Assembly (NCBI RefSeq): GCF_052324685.1
Contig: NC_135221.1
Span: 7,299,375-7,363,374 of the forward strand
DNA from: Brachyhypopomus gauderio
Taxonomy: Eukaryota; Chordata; Actinopteri; Gymnotiformes; Hypopomidae
Length of the DNA: 64,000 bases
Reading direction: 5' to 3'
Of the stretch, positions 1 through 12,474 are shown piece after piece. The notes below the pieces were generated by a model. It did no database searches. It was given only the letters and a program-made list of their open reading frames with translations, and was not told where the DNA came from. Each line of letters starts with the position of its first letter. Position 1 is the first letter of the stretch. Made by a program: the position numbers and the translations under genes.

Positions 1-1757
1 AGGCTGTGCACTAGTGGACATGGGACACGCCTTAAGGGATATGGCCAAAATTAGAGACTGTCTGGATGTGCGTGTGAAACAGAGCTTCATCGATCCTCTT
101 CAGATTCTGCAGAACAAAGAGCTGAAGGAAATCGCAGTGAGTCCTGCAATATTTATGCAAAGAAACCAAAACAAATCAATAAAGGGGCATGAGTTCCTTC
201 CTACTAATACTGTACCACCTCTGACTCTCAAGCACAAACGGGCCTTGCCTATGCTGCTCCTGCAGGTACATCATCAGAGGATAGTGTATTTCTACTCATG
301 ACTGAATGATCTCTTTATTTCCTGTTTTGCAGTATCATCTGAGAAAACTTGAAGGCCGTCGTTTAGATTTTGATTACAAGAAGAGGCGTAAAGGGAAGAT
401 CCCAGACGATGAGATAAAACAGGCACTGGAGAAGTTTGAGGAGTCCAAAGAGCTTGCAGAGAGAAGCATGTTCAATCTCATAGAAAATGATGTAAGACAT
501 CTGAAATGTATGCACTCAGAAACATTTCCGTCTGTGTGACGCCACTTAAACTCGATATGTCATGTATACTTTAGAAGGATCAGGTACAACAGCTGTTAGG
601 ACTCACCGAAGCAGCACTGGACTACCATCGACAGACGTGCCATGTTCTGGACAATCTCCACAGCAATCTGCAGAACAGGTCAGAAGGACGGCCCAAACGC
701 TCCAAACGCTTGTTTCATTTCAGCAGTGATTTTTGAGTTATGAATGTGACATCCTCCCTGGGCTCAGGCTGATGGAGGCCAGCAACAGACCCAGGACGGA
801 GTTTAAGTCAAAATCTGTTGCAAGTTCATTGTGCTATACAGACATTTATGGATTTTCGACGTGCTCATCGCCGCAGTCTTCAGGTGTGGTGTTTTTTTTT
901 TGTTATCAGAGTTCTAGAATGTTCTAAAAATCATCTGTTTTCACTGATTTTTTCCTCTGTCAAAAAACTACTGTTCCTCTAAACTACTGTTCCTCTAAAT
1001 GCTGAGATTTTAACTTTGTTTAATGTGGCAGATACTGAAATAACTGAAGCATTTAGTGAAAAACGTAAGTATGATTTAATACAAATAAACTATAGACAGA
1101 CTTAAACCCATCACTCTGCATGTTTGAAGTTCTCAGAACCTTGACTAAGTCTGTGTGTACTGTTTGTCCATTCCTGCTAGATGTCACTCCTGTGGTCCAC
1201 AGTACCAACCAGACTACCGTCACACCCCAAGCTTCAAACCTTTCAACTCACAAAAGTAAATAATTGCAATTTGCTCTTTGTTTGAAAACAAAACAGAGCA
1301 AAAGATTTCTTCTGCAATTGACTAGCTATAATTTATATAAAGGTTTTATTTAGGTTTTTTAAATGTTTATATTTTCATTTAAAAAAAGAAAATTTAATTG
1401 CTAGCCTTTTGTACTTTTTTAATGGACTTGGCAGCAGTATTGTCAGATTAGATATCTCTCACATGTTACTAAATTTGTGATGTGTGATAACGGTGTACAA
1501 CTAGATATTGTTCTTAAGGTCTATGAGGATTCATGGAAAACTATTTTATTTTTGCAGACTCTCCACTGGACCAACCTTGTTGTCGAGCACTTTACTGCTT
1601 TAAGGCTGAAAATCAAGGAGAGTTAGGCTTCAAGATGGGTGACATCATTTTTCTCACCAGTAAGATCGATGCAAACTGGTATGAAGGCATTCTGAGAGGG
1701 GAGTCTGGCCTTTTCCCCATCAGTTACGTTGATGTTATTGTACCGCTGCCACAGTAA
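1..1757 (+). CDS. sh3gl3: Endophilin-A3-like protein, 3' part (BAR domain end and SH3 domain)
   Basis: Endophilin-A proteins bend membranes through a BAR domain and recruit dynamin and synaptojanin through an SH3 domain during endocytosis. The 5' part of the gene is off the window. Visible exons are about 1-135, 333-491, 575-678, 769-881, 1032-1065, 1181-1254 and 1558-1757, each with AG/GT borders. The second carries the BAR segment [14 protein letters not shown]-like (here [19 protein letters not shown]). The last encodes a full SH3 domain (ALYCF...GELGF...NWYEG...[10 protein letters not shown]) ending VIVPLPQ. The LDQP run before the SH3 and the VPLPQ end fit SH3GL3 better than SH3GL1 or SH3GL2. 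Odd points: the expected ALYDF is ALYCF, and the variable linker is spread over small exons. Family is sure; the paralogue is inferred. Confidence 0.85.
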
Positions 1758-1984
1758 CGGTACCGCTGCACTATGAAATCATCACATCACTGGTGTTTGA
1801 AAATACATAGCTCTGACCACTGGATAACACATTTATTTAAAGCAGTTAAGCTTTATTTAAAGCTTCATGTCTCACAGTGGTTATCTCGGGGTTTATTCCA
1901 CTATGCAAAGCTTTTGCATTTTGCTTTGGTCTTATGCTGTAAATTGGGGTAATCAAAGTAGACCTGTGAAATATTTAGTATGCC

Positions 1985-1990
1985 AATAAA
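1985..1990 (+). terminator. Polyadenylation signal of the endophilin gene
   Basis: An AATAAA hexamer lies about 230 bases after the stop codon of the endophilin-like gene, on the same strand. It is the first canonical hexamer in the 3' region. Confidence 0.5.
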
Positions 1991-1999
1991 TGTTGACAG

Positions 2000-2962
2000 G
2001 CTGAGGCTGATGGTAAATATTAGCGTTTAAATGTATTATTTAAAATTTCTTATAGGTGAAACCAAAGGCAATGTATTATTTAAAAAATAAAAAAATAACT
2101 ATTTCCATTTATCGCATATCAAACCAAGTAATTGGACAAGTACACAAAATAAAATGTAGCCTAATGTTATAGACTTTTGGAGATATGATGATGCTTCTGT
2201 TTTATTAAAGCCATACTGGAAATAACTTTACTCGATAACAGGCTTATTATTTGCTCTTCGATTCTCAAAATAAAGTGAATATATATCACTGGCCCAAATC
2301 CGAATAATAAAGGTTACACTGCACGCTAATTACTGTTTTAGGTTTGACCCTCGCCGTATGCCGTAGTGGCGGTTTCACCCACACCGAGTCCACATACTTT
2401 CAAACTACGATATGCCAAAAGTGCTTCAAAAAGTGATAAAACTACATAACCGAGGACGCCCTGTTAACTAAACATATATTTCTCCGCCTCACCAATATTT
2501 GCTCTATCTCTAAAAGATAAGGTAAGTTGCCAAAATCTGGCTAAGACGATTAGGCTTGCACGATGGCAAGTTTTGTTTGTTAGCTTAGCATAGCATAGCT
2601 AGCATAACATGGTGGTTTAGTGGAGTATAAAGTTTCTATGGCAACATCACGTGAGCGCTTCACGCGCGCATATCACAGGTGTGTATGTGCAGCTATGATC
2701 ACGATATGTGTGTAAGAGTATTACTGTAGTATTAGTGTGTGTGTAGCAGGTCAGCGCGTCCGGGTCAGTTAGCTCCGTGTGTGTCCCTGTCCTGGACTAG
2801 CTGTTGGACTTGTGTAGCTGTAGGTTTGGGTTCAGAACAGAAACTCAACGCTGTTCTTGTCAGTTCAACACGAGGTCCGAGGGAGTGTGAGTGTCTTGGC
2901 TGCGTGTCTAAGTTGGGTCACCAGGTCATTCCTGCGTGTCTATGTGCTGATAAGCGCCGCGA
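2000..2962. other. Intergenic region with the nedd1 promoter and 5' UTR
   Basis: AT-rich sequence to about 2600, then a more CpG-rich part (about 2640-2962) just before the nedd1 start codon. A CACGTG E-box lies near 2650. The first exon of nedd1 must begin here because the coding start at 2963 continues an open exon; no TATA box is obvious. No separate gene is seen. Confidence 0.5.
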
Positions 2963-5900
2963 TGGACGAGGTCACCCGGCTGGTGTCGGCAGGTGACTGC
3001 CTGAAGATCTGGGACTCCAGCACCATGACCGCAGTGGAGCAGTTCAACCCGCACAGTGTGGTCCAGCCCCTGACACACGTGTGCTGGAGCACCAGCAGTA
3101 TCCTTCACAGCGGCCCGTTCAACCCCGAACAACCGCCCACTGAATGCATGGAAGGCTTTTCTTTAAAGATGCTGATCAAATGTATCATCTCATTCACCAA
3201 ATGAACCTGATTCACTGTGTCTGTAGTACTACTTTATGGTGTGCCTTGACAACAGTCAGATCAGTACATTGTCAGTGCCAGCAGTACAGGAGACAAGCTG
3301 GTGGTGACGAGCCTGAAGTCCTCGCCGATCCCAGTGATGGAGCTTGCAGAAGGGGTTCGTTGACAAACTATACTGGAGTAATAAGAACTGGCTTACAATT
3401 ACGATGTTACATTCTTATCTGTGCAATATGTGGGGTTTGGTTTTTAGAAGAAGCAAACGCGGGTTGCGCTGAATTCAACATCTCAGTTCCTGGTAAGCGG
3501 AGGACTGGATTGCACAGTCAACATCTGGGACCTGAAGACAAAGAGATTACATCGTAGCCTAAAGGTGCCTCAATGTTTTGTGAATTCTGTACTGAATGCA
3601 TGATTCACTTTCTGAATTGAAAGCTAATCTGTGTGGCTGCAGAATTGACGGCACCTCTCAAAATCATCAGTACATCACTCCTCCTTGCTCATCTCCATAT
3701 GTTCTGTCTCTCATCAGGACCATAAAGAAGAAGTGACATGCGTATCTTTCAATGGTGGTGATAGCTATATAGCATCTGGTTCCACCAGTGGAGATATCAT
3801 CCTCCATAACATCACCACAAATATGTCCAGCAAACCCTTCGGCCATGGGCCAAATGAGGCAAGTCCCCCGTTACCACAACGAACGGGGAACATTTGAGAT
3901 CCCCATCGGGTCATTTGAATACAAACATAAATTACGTGGATACAAAAAGTAAACAGGTGTTTCATCTTCGTAGCCTGTGCGTGATCTGAGGTATTCGCTG
4001 ATCAAGCGCTCTCTGTTGGGGAGCGTGGCGGACAGCGGTGCCGTGGTGCTGTGGGACGCCAACACGCAGAAGGAGCAGCATATGTTTGAGGGCGCGCACA
4101 AAGCTCCCGCCTCGGGACTGGCCTTCTCTCCGGCCAACGACCTGCTCTTCATCACCGTGGGTCTGGATAAGAAGATCGTCTGTTACGACACCTCCAGCAA
4201 AATGTAAGAGACGGGTTCGACGTGATGCGTGCCGTAGCTCGGACCTTTTGCGAATCCTTTTAAAAGCGTGAATGTGCCGTATATTGAGTGCCGTGTTTTG
4301 TGCCGATTCTGCAGTATTTTCCGGAGCAAGCAGGTCGAGTCTCCCCTCACGGCGGTGGACTTTACTCCGGATGGGGCGGGGCTGGTGGTGGGCTCCACCC
4401 AGGGCAGGATCTACCTGTACGACCTGCGTAATCTGAGTGCCCCCATTAAAACCACCACAGCTCACAAAACCTCCGTCACCTGCATCCGCTTTCAGCACTC
4501 CAACACCAGGCTGAAGGTACGGCATTGTGCAGCATCTCGTGCAGCATCTCGCCGGCCCCTAAACCACATGACCGCACGCCCACATGATTAACACTTCTCT
4601 CTCAGACCAGTAAAACGGTGTCCAGCAAGACGTCCTCACTGCACTCCAGCAAGAGGACTTCTGTGAAGCTGGTAGCGAATCCGCCGAGCGGTCCGCCGAC
4701 CCACAGCCCCGCAGCAACCCCTGTCCCACCCGCCCCCGAACACCAGCCGCCGGAGCGAGCAGACGGCCAGGCTCAGAACCCAGGTGAGGTTCTGTTTGTC
4801 CGGAGCGTACCCTCTAACGCTGATTCAGGACCAGGTGGAAGGAGTAACTCTCCTGCTGTGTTGCGGGGGTGTGTAGGAGGAGGTGGAGCGGCTGAAGGCT
4901 CCTTCAGGGAGGCTGAGGGTCAACACGGCCTGGAAAAGTTCAGCACCGTGGGCCGAAACAGCCTGAATCTGGACATCTTCTCTCCCGTCACTGATGGTAC
5001 ACGCTGCCTCTCATCACCCGCTGTGCTTTCGGAATGGGGTCTAAAAGGTTTTGCTAAATGTAATGTTTTTCTTTTTTTTTTTTCTTCTCCCTGGTCCCCC
5101 ATCTTTCTATATATGATTCATCTGTATCCAGCTTTCAAAACGCATGTTTTCAGTGCTGATACTCCAACTTCAAGAAACGGTAAATCTCAAATATACCATA
5201 CATATAGAATAGAGCATTAGATTTGTGATGTTTTAATGTTTGGTCTCTTTCAGGTACACTCTTTCAATACTGGTCATGAAGGCCCAGTAGTGAATGCATT
5301 TCATTACTTCGGTTTGAGGGGAAACTAGCATTGATATTTTGTGTCCACTAGGTGGCAGTGCTGATGTGTTCTTCAGGGAAGCTGAAGGTCATCACAGTTC
5401 AGATAAATACAAAGTAGCGCGGAACAGCCTGGATATTTTCTCTCCTGTCCGAGAAGGTGAGAATTCTCCGGCTTATCTTCATTTACTTATCATTCAGAAT
5501 ATAAACTAACCATCCACTTTAGTGAAATATAAATTATACTTTGTTATTAGGGGTATACGTGCACTTTATTAAAACAGCTGTAATAATGTATGACTAATTA
5601 CTGGCACATATATATCTAAACCATCTACTGTCGCCCATCCTGTACCCCACAGTCTTCAGTTTCTAAGCACAGCACCATTTCTTCTGTTAGTCCTTTGTCA
5701 GGGCTGTCCAAAGTGTGCCTGCGTTCAGTTTCATTGGCCCGCATTTTAAATTTCACCAGAAGATGGCAGTAGACTTTTTTTTAAGCTATTTTATATTTCA
5801 CCTGAAGATGGCAGTATGGAACAGCAGTCCCAGACTCCCACTCCCCGGAATGCAAAGCTGAATGGTTGGCCCCTCACACGTTCACCTTGCCAAATCTGGC

Positions 5901-7441
5901 CCTCACTCTACAAGTTTGGACATCTCTGCTTTAAGTGGACCATTCTCGTACAGCAGCGGCCCTGCTGTGGTAGTGGGCCTTTTGTTGAGCGTGCACCAGG
6001 AACGGCACTGTGCACTGTTGCACATGTTGACGTCGTGCTGGGTTAAGAGTGGTCAGCCCACGATGGAGTTACTGACATCTTATAAATTTCTACCCAGATT
6101 ACAAAGGTCAAAGACTCAGTGATGCCTCAAGTGGGAAAAAAGGTGAGATTTCATTTCCCACCTCAGTCATTTTAAAACTTCAACCAGCAGTCTGTGATTA
6201 ATGGCTTTTTTATGTTTTTTTTTTTTTCAGTGCAGTTTTATTGTTGTTATACTGTATAAAGTACATTTATTAAGTATTTCCTCACTTGTCTGTCTGTATG
6301 CAGGGCTAGATTTAGACTTCCTACCTCAGTACCACGGCTCGGGCCAGCGTAAGAACCCCCTGGGCACCCCGGCCGGCCGCTGTTATAGTCCTCTGTCTGC
6401 TGTCCACACTCCACCTGCCATCAAAGAGGAGGAGCCAGTAACCACGTCACCTGCACATTCAGACAGGCAGTGCAGCACAGTGGTCAGTCACATTGTTTTA
6501 GCCAGACTGTTAAAATTAATACAATACCAACATTAAACAAATAATGGCATTGCAGACTGTAGCTGTTAGGGTTTGTGGCAGTGAGAATATGCTCTGTGGC
6601 TATAGTCTATTTTTACTGGTTGTCAGTTGATTCTATAATTGAGGTTTATGAACATTGTGGGCAGGCGGAGAAAAGCAGCGGTCCCAGACAGGACGTCATG
6701 ACCACGCCCCCTGCTTCTCAGAGTACACGCGTCCAATCAGTGCCTCCCTTCAACACCCCTGAGCCCAGTCAGCGCCGAGAAGTGCCAACCCTGCACACTT
6801 ATGATTCGCCAACGGACGGGGGCCGGCCCACAGCGGCAGCAGGTATATGAGCAGGATGCTGGAGACACGTAATCACATTTGAGCAGCGTTTATTTGAAAC
6901 ATGATGTTATTTCCCCAGCTGGTGCATCTGCTGCTGGAAGCAGTGAAGCGCCACTCACGTCTGTCCAGATGAATTTTGTACGCAATATGATCCATGAAGC
7001 TCTAGAGGACTTCAGGTAAGAGATTTTAAGTTTATACATGCAGCCAGCGCACACATGAATGCCAATACTAAGGCTTATTTCATTTTATGCATACTGCTTG
7101 CCGTTGAAGTCTACTTTTCCTTGCCTTTTAATCACCGCCAGTCCCCTTGGCCAAGTTATTTTCTGTGATTCTCTTCCAGGGACACGTGCCATAGAGACAT
7201 AATCAATCTCCAAGTGGAAATGGTGAGGCAGTTCTACATTCAGCTGGTAGGTCTCACCTGCGCCCACATGCCTGTCGTTATCTTACCTTTCCCTCTTCAT
7301 AATTCGCCCTTTAATGTGACGGCCGTGCCCTTCCAGAACGAGATCCACGGGCTCATTGAGAGGTATTCCGTCAACGACTCGCTTGTGGAGGAGATTGAGA
7401 AGCTGAAGGAAGAAAACAAGCGACTCAAAGCCAACTACTGA
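2963..7441 (+). CDS. nedd1: NEDD1, WD40 gamma-tubulin ring complex recruitment factor
   Basis: NEDD1 brings gamma-tubulin complexes to centrosomes and spindles. The N-terminal half is a WD40 propeller and the C-terminal helix binds gamma-tubulin. The start MDEVTRLVSAGDCLKIWD matches the family N-terminus. Exons with visible borders: 2963-3098, 3260-3354, 3454-3565, 3718-3858, 3974-4203, 4315-4516, 4606-4783, 4883-4996, 5352-5456, 6098-6142, about 6303-6480, 6665-6842, 6919-7015, 7180-7245 and 7337-7441. WD blades show as SGGLDCTVNIWDLK, GSTSGDIILHN and DKKIVCYD. The C-terminus (NMIHEALEDFR, INLQVEMVRQF, EIEKLKEENKRLKANY) is strongly conserved with mammals. Exons 8 and 9 are tandem duplicates. 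The intron after 3858 has a GC donor. A large antisense frame at 3962-4525 is a shadow. Confidence 0.95.
4883..5456 (+). repeat. nedd1: Tandemly duplicated nedd1 exon (4883-4996 and 5352-5456)
   Basis: Two neighbouring exons encode the same module: FREAEG-QH...RNSLNLDIFSPVTD and FREAEG-HH...RNSLDIFSPVRE. Their lengths are 114 and 105 bases, both multiples of three, and both sit between phase-1 introns. Human NEDD1 has a single such segment (SLGDMFSPIRDD, from memory). The copies are diverged, so the duplication is not recent. Either can be skipped without changing the reading frame. Confidence 0.8.
5699..5928. mobile_element. Short hAT-like non-autonomous element in a nedd1 intron
   Basis: The left end reads CAGGGCTGTCCAAAGT and the right end, reversed, AGAGATGTCCAAACTT. 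These are the imperfect inverted ends typical of fish Charlie-type hAT MITEs. No clean 8-base target duplication is visible, so the exact ends are uncertain. It carries no gene. Confidence 0.45.
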
Positions 7442-8071
7442 GAAGCTCCTGGGTCCCCTCGTCACACGGGGAGGGGCTGCCCGGGGTAAGGGCTCGTGTT
7501 GAAGTCTGCGTGGAGGGCACTACCCTGTCGGCCTGGGTGGAGGAAGGACAGAGAGCTCTGTGCTCGGCTGCTGATGCCTGGAGTATGCTCATGAGTCCTC
7601 AGGCCAGAGACATGCATCCTGTTTTGTAGTTGTCACACCAGTGCACACTTATAAGGTTACGGTGGGATTTTTCTACTATTTCTGTGCCTTCATAAAGAGA
7701 GAATATACTTTATCATCTCGCTCCATGCTGTTTTTTGCATATCTTTTTAATAGGAAAATTATACTAAAATATGATATACAGGGCTTACACGTGAATGTGG
7801 TGATGGAATTTGACATCCACTTGGTGAGTGAGCTCCAGGTTGTGCATTTGTAATTCATAGTTTTGTAATCCTATGGCCAATCCAGTGAATTGTACACTGG
7901 TTATTTCGCTTGCCAGTGGTTAGAATACAGACGTAATTAAGACATGGATACGATATATTACAAACGAGTGCATTTTTAAGTGACATCATGACAGTACCTG
8001 CAAAAACATAACTAACTCAAATATGGTTGTGTACTTTGTAATGGGTTATTAAGCAGTTTTTCCTGAATAAA
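7442..8071 (+). other. nedd1 3' UTR with AATAAA at 8066-8071
   Basis: No coding exon follows the nedd1 stop. The first canonical AATAAA on the plus strand is at 8066-8071, giving a 3' UTR of about 630 bases. A run of C follows at about 8087. From 8100 to 8980 nothing convincing is seen; open frames there look random. Confidence 0.5.
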
Positions 8072-8987
8072 TTATTACATTGTACCCCCCCCCCCCACTT
8101 TTGTGATTGATTTACATTTATATAATTCTGCAATGCTTGTATTTATTGTCATTACACATTTGCAGTACTGAATTACTAATATACAGTGTTTTATTTTATT
8201 TCTGAACAAATGAATTTATCTTTGGAAGTGTGTAACTAATTTTGTAATGTTTTAGCTATGCAGGTTTTCAATTTCACCTGTAGCCAAAAGTGGTGTTGAG
8301 TTTTCAACGGGCAGCATGACTGTTTTGTTTTGGTTAACTGCAATTTGCATTACGGTTTTGCTGTGGATTCTACATGGAAATTTCACAGCAGCGTTCGTAT
8401 GGGCCGAGGAGAACACAGCACGGGACCTGCTAGGCACCCGCGGCACTGTAAGCCTGGTGTGTTTGAAATAGATCACAAATGGAAAGCCAGAACAGTAGAA
8501 ATAGATGACATCTTTGGTGATAGATACCATTTCTTCTGGGTTAGCCAAGAAGGCTGCAGCTGTATCCACTAGACAACACTGCGTTATGGACTGCCAGACT
8601 ATTTCCCCATGTACCACTGTTCTCTCCTTTGGCCAATTGTAAAGTATCTTGCTGGTGGTTACTGTGATGCTCCAGAGGCAAACGATGCATTAACCTCCAG
8701 CTAAAGGTGTTGGCGGACTTTACATTACAGCACCTCACAGCCAGCCATTTGAGATGGCACTACAATACTTATGAATAACAGGATGTTTATGATGCTACAT
8801 CGCCCAGAAACTTCAAATCATTATAAACTCAAGTCAGAACAATACATTATTAAAACATGTTAGTATTGTAGATTTACAATATTTAATACCTGCAAGTCTC
8901 ATTATACATCTTTATCTTTTTGGCTATAAAACAAACTAAATATCACATCCTGAGATGCAACTTCTAAGCTGCTCTATAAAAACAGTG

Positions 8988-8993
8988 TTTATT
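8988..8993 (-). terminator. Polyadenylation signal of the RING-H2 gene
   Basis: TTTATT on the plus strand (AATAAA on the minus strand) lies about 190 bases beyond the stop codon of the RING-H2 gene, on its strand. Confidence 0.5.
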
Positions 8994-9185
8994 AGACAAA
9001 TTAAAAATAGCCGTTCAATTCAACAGCAAACCCAGACCAGCCCAAAAATGAACACATTAAGATATGTAAAAATGTCAGTCTTTCTATGTCCATTTCATAA
9101 ATATGGAAGCCTTTTTAGAAGGGTTCTTTCAGATGCACAGGTATCAAATGAGTCATGGGACAGCCCATGTGAGGTAGAGAACGGG

Positions 9186-12073
9186 TCAAGTGCACTCCGA
9201 CACATCTGCCCTACAGATGGGACAGGTGGCATTCTCCTGAGAAGCAAGCAGTGAAAAGACACGAGTTACACGATAGCAGGACGAGGGGTGGAGAAGAGAG
9301 GAGCTTGAGTGGAGAAAACTGACTCACTTTTAACCAACGGTCAATGCACTTTACATGGTAGTCGTGGAGACATGGAAGTATTCGTAACTTCTCCCTTTCT
9401 TTGTAGCTACAGAAACAGATTTGACAGCTATTCGAGAGAGAGAAATTAAACAAGATAATTATTATTATTAATATTACAAATAAATAAAAATGAAAGCAGC
9501 ATTACAAAAAGGAAACAAAAGTCTGCTCCAAAGACTAACTCCGTCTTTCCCGCACTGTGTGCAGGGTCATACGCTTTCGTAGGGAGTCTCTCGATCTCTC
9601 CTTTGCTAAGAGCGTTCTTAGACACAACAGCTCCCTGGTTCTCCTCAAACGCTAGAAGCGCCTAAAACCAAAGCCACAGAAAATAATATCAATTAAAAGA
9701 AAACGCATCACAGGGGCCACAACACATTTAACAACAGAGCTTTGCAATACGAGCATGTACCTCATAGTTATTCCCCTGGCTGTCGTCAAACAGTCCCGAA
9801 GGCAAATGCTGAGCTTGTCTGCGGCGAGAGCGGCCGGCCTGCGCTCGCGTCTGCCTGCCTGGTCGGTCACACCACAGCATCAGCACACAAACACCTTCTG
9901 GAATCCACTACTCTCACCTCAAATGCTCAATTGCTACGTGCAGATGTTCAATAAGCCACGTCTGTGAAATCGTAACTCACTGGATTGGCCCTGAAACATG
10001 GCCTGCTGCAGCTCTGCATACTCTGTGGCAGTGTGGGAGAATGATGGGGAGTTCATCACGGATGAAAAGGGTGAGATCCAGCTCAAACCCACATAGGAGT
10101 CCAACTAAAGGGAAGATGCAAACAAGATAAAGACCATTACTTTTAGCGGTCAGCGACACTGACCACACTATATGCTTCAGCCCAGTGAAGATGCAAAGGG
10201 TCGTGCACTTGTAGCTCCTAACCAGGTGGTTGTGAGGTTGTCTGCTGGCCGAGCTGGCCTCCCATCTCCTCTGCTCCTGCTGAAGCTGCTCCTCTCTGTC
10301 AAACTGCTCCTGCACAACAACACATGGGCGTAATGAGAAAACGTGAACAAGAGAAGCACTCGGGTTCAAACTACACGATGCGCCACGTTAGACGCCTGAA
10401 ATATCTTCAACAATCAATAACCATCAAAGATTTATCCATTTTAGCCCATTAAATGTTTGATAATTATCACTTTAATTAAATACATAGTGTAAATGTGTTA
10501 TTTTTGGACTTCAGGACTCACCAGCCTGTTCCGGAGCTTCAAGGCTTTCCTCTCACTTCACCCAAAATCTCACTCTACTTCTGATCATGCAACATAACTC
10601 GACGACTCCTTCATGGCTGCAATAATCAGGACAGCAGCTCCTACCTGAAGACTTCTGGCAAACGCCTCATCTTCAGCCATCTGAACAGAGCGAACCATGG
10701 CATCAACCACCATGGAATCATCTTCATCCTCATCTATGATGATGATCTCCTCCTGTATTTGACATGCAGGAGGACTTACAGATCCATTTCTTCTTTCTGT
10801 CTCTGCACATGGCACAGGGGGAATCTGTTATTACAACCGGTCTCTCTCAACCAAGGAATAGCAGCCATGGGGATGATAATCACTCTAGAAATATCGTTTG
10901 TCCATTTGTGTAAACACACCTGCATCTCGCACGCATCTCTTTTCCTCCGCTCCACATCCAGAAGACCTCCCACAAGCTCTAGTGGACATTCTTTTACATT
11001 TCTGTTCTTTTCTGCCGACACCAAGTGTTTTTTGCGATGAGCCGCAACCACGGAGTGACGTGTCGCTTCGAGCAGCGGCGCCTACCAGCACGGTGAGCGG
11101 AGGAGCTCCAGCAGAGCTGGAGGCCACAGAAAGAGAACAGGAGGTGGAAGGCGGTGGGCGTGGAGACTCAAACCACGTTAAGTCAGAAGGTAGGAGAGAT
11201 GAGGCAGGCACAAAGCCTGCTGCTGCTGCTACAGTCACACCCTGAGGAGCGTCAGGGCAAGCGTCCCGTAGCCTCCGTCGCTTTAGTGTCCTTCCAGAGC
11301 TCGGGGTTGTGTGAAGGTATCCTGGAATGTTGTCCCCCGTTTCAGATTTCCTGGTGTCTGGAGTACAATGTGCGCTCTAAGAATAAAAGCGAAATTGTAA
11401 GAAATTATTTTGCTTGATAATATGTCGACAAAAATTTAGGACTTGAGAAGAAAGCGGCTCTTACCACTTTGTGGTCATCAACTATCTTAGAAGTCCGTTT
11501 TCTTCTAAATGCAAAGGGGCTGCAAAGCAGAAACAGATTTCTAACAGACATAGAATTATGAACACGCTAAATGATAGCTAGTAATTTTTCTTGGCAATTT
11601 TCCTGACCCAAGACAATTAGACAGAAGACTCTTTGACTTGGGTTGAGACCCAAAACCATTCAACACCTTGGATTTACATGTAGTACAGAATTAAGATGGA
11701 ATTAAACTAATAACAACAATTAGCGTCCTTAGTACTCGTATTATAAGAGCCATTGGAGGCAGAGAGCTCAATCCTTTGAGAAATATCACTACACTCATTA
11801 GAACATTTTGCAGTACATGAAAATACAGGCAGCCCTGTAAAAGTCTGTGCTACATGAACTAAACATGTGTTTTTAAACAAACGTCCCCTCAGTAATACCT
11901 TGGAGTTTCAGGGATGATTACAGGAGAAGCTTCATCAGAGGCTCCTCCATCATCACAGGAGATCTCGCTGTGGTTCAGCAGGCACGCGTCGTTCAGACAC
12001 GCTGCCGGGTCTTCCTCGTCGGAACCTCGGAAAGGACTGCTGCCGGACCCCGGGTCTCCGAGCGCGCTGTCCA
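9186..12073 (-). CDS. RING-H2 E3 ubiquitin ligase with SUMO-interaction-like motifs
   Basis: Exons read on the minus strand: 12073-11899 (start MDSALGDPG), about 11515-11465, 11322-11087, 11086-10922, 10756-10646, 10311-10220, 10105-9979, 9857-9747, 9654-9540, 9426-9329 and 9236-9186. The C-terminal RING-H2 finger is complete: CQIC, then LPCLHDYHVKC, then CPIC, with the stop a few residues later. Before it comes LSKGEIERLPTKAYD, a lead-in common in Arkadia/BIG BROTHER-like RING-H2 ligases. The acidic segment EEIIIIDEDEDD and an N-terminal PVIIPETP look like SUMO-interacting motifs. A helix EDEAFARSLQEQFDREEQ follows; similar ones occur in ubiquitin-pathway proteins. I infer a nuclear ubiquitin ligase, perhaps SUMO-targeted. 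I cannot assign a known symbol. Borders of the two middle exons (10.9-11.3 kb) are the least certain. Confidence 0.75.
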
Positions 12074-12099
12074 TAGCTGCTCACCTGGTTATCTACCTC

Positions 12100-12470
12100 A
12101 CCTTCACGGTGTCTGCAGATCTGAAGAAAAGGGGGAATAACAAATAAACATCTGGGCGGACCTTCATCACTGCAGCCTCATGACCCGCAGTGATGAACGA
12201 CACACAACGTTAGCTACCAAACACAACAACCTCGCCTGTTAACTTACTACTCTGGGTTAACTAACGTTACCCCCTGTGCATCTAGTGGACAACTAATTGT
12301 ATGTATCGGGTTTTTTGCTTACCGTCAATACACATGTCCTAATTAGTCTTTTTTTCTTAACTCGGTGGCTAATTGTGTCGGCTAACTAAGAGCTCGAAGG
12401 CGCCATACAAGCGTTTTCGTAGTTCTTCCGCTGACGTCATTTCCGGGGTGTACGGCCGCGAGGACGAGAA
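12100..12470 (-). promoter_or_regulatory. Probable promoter of the RING-H2 gene
   Basis: The sequence upstream of the first coding exon is relatively CpG-rich. It holds a perfect palindromic CRE, TGACGTCA, at 12432-12439, followed at once by an ETS-like TTCCGG. This pair is common in TATA-less housekeeping promoters. The transcription start itself cannot be read from the sequence. Confidence 0.4.
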
Positions 12471-12474
12471 GGGT

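Noticed and set aside
3962-4525. 187-residue antisense frame across nedd1
   Set aside because: It is the shadow of GC-rich nedd1 exons in the opposite strand, with no family match and crossing introns.
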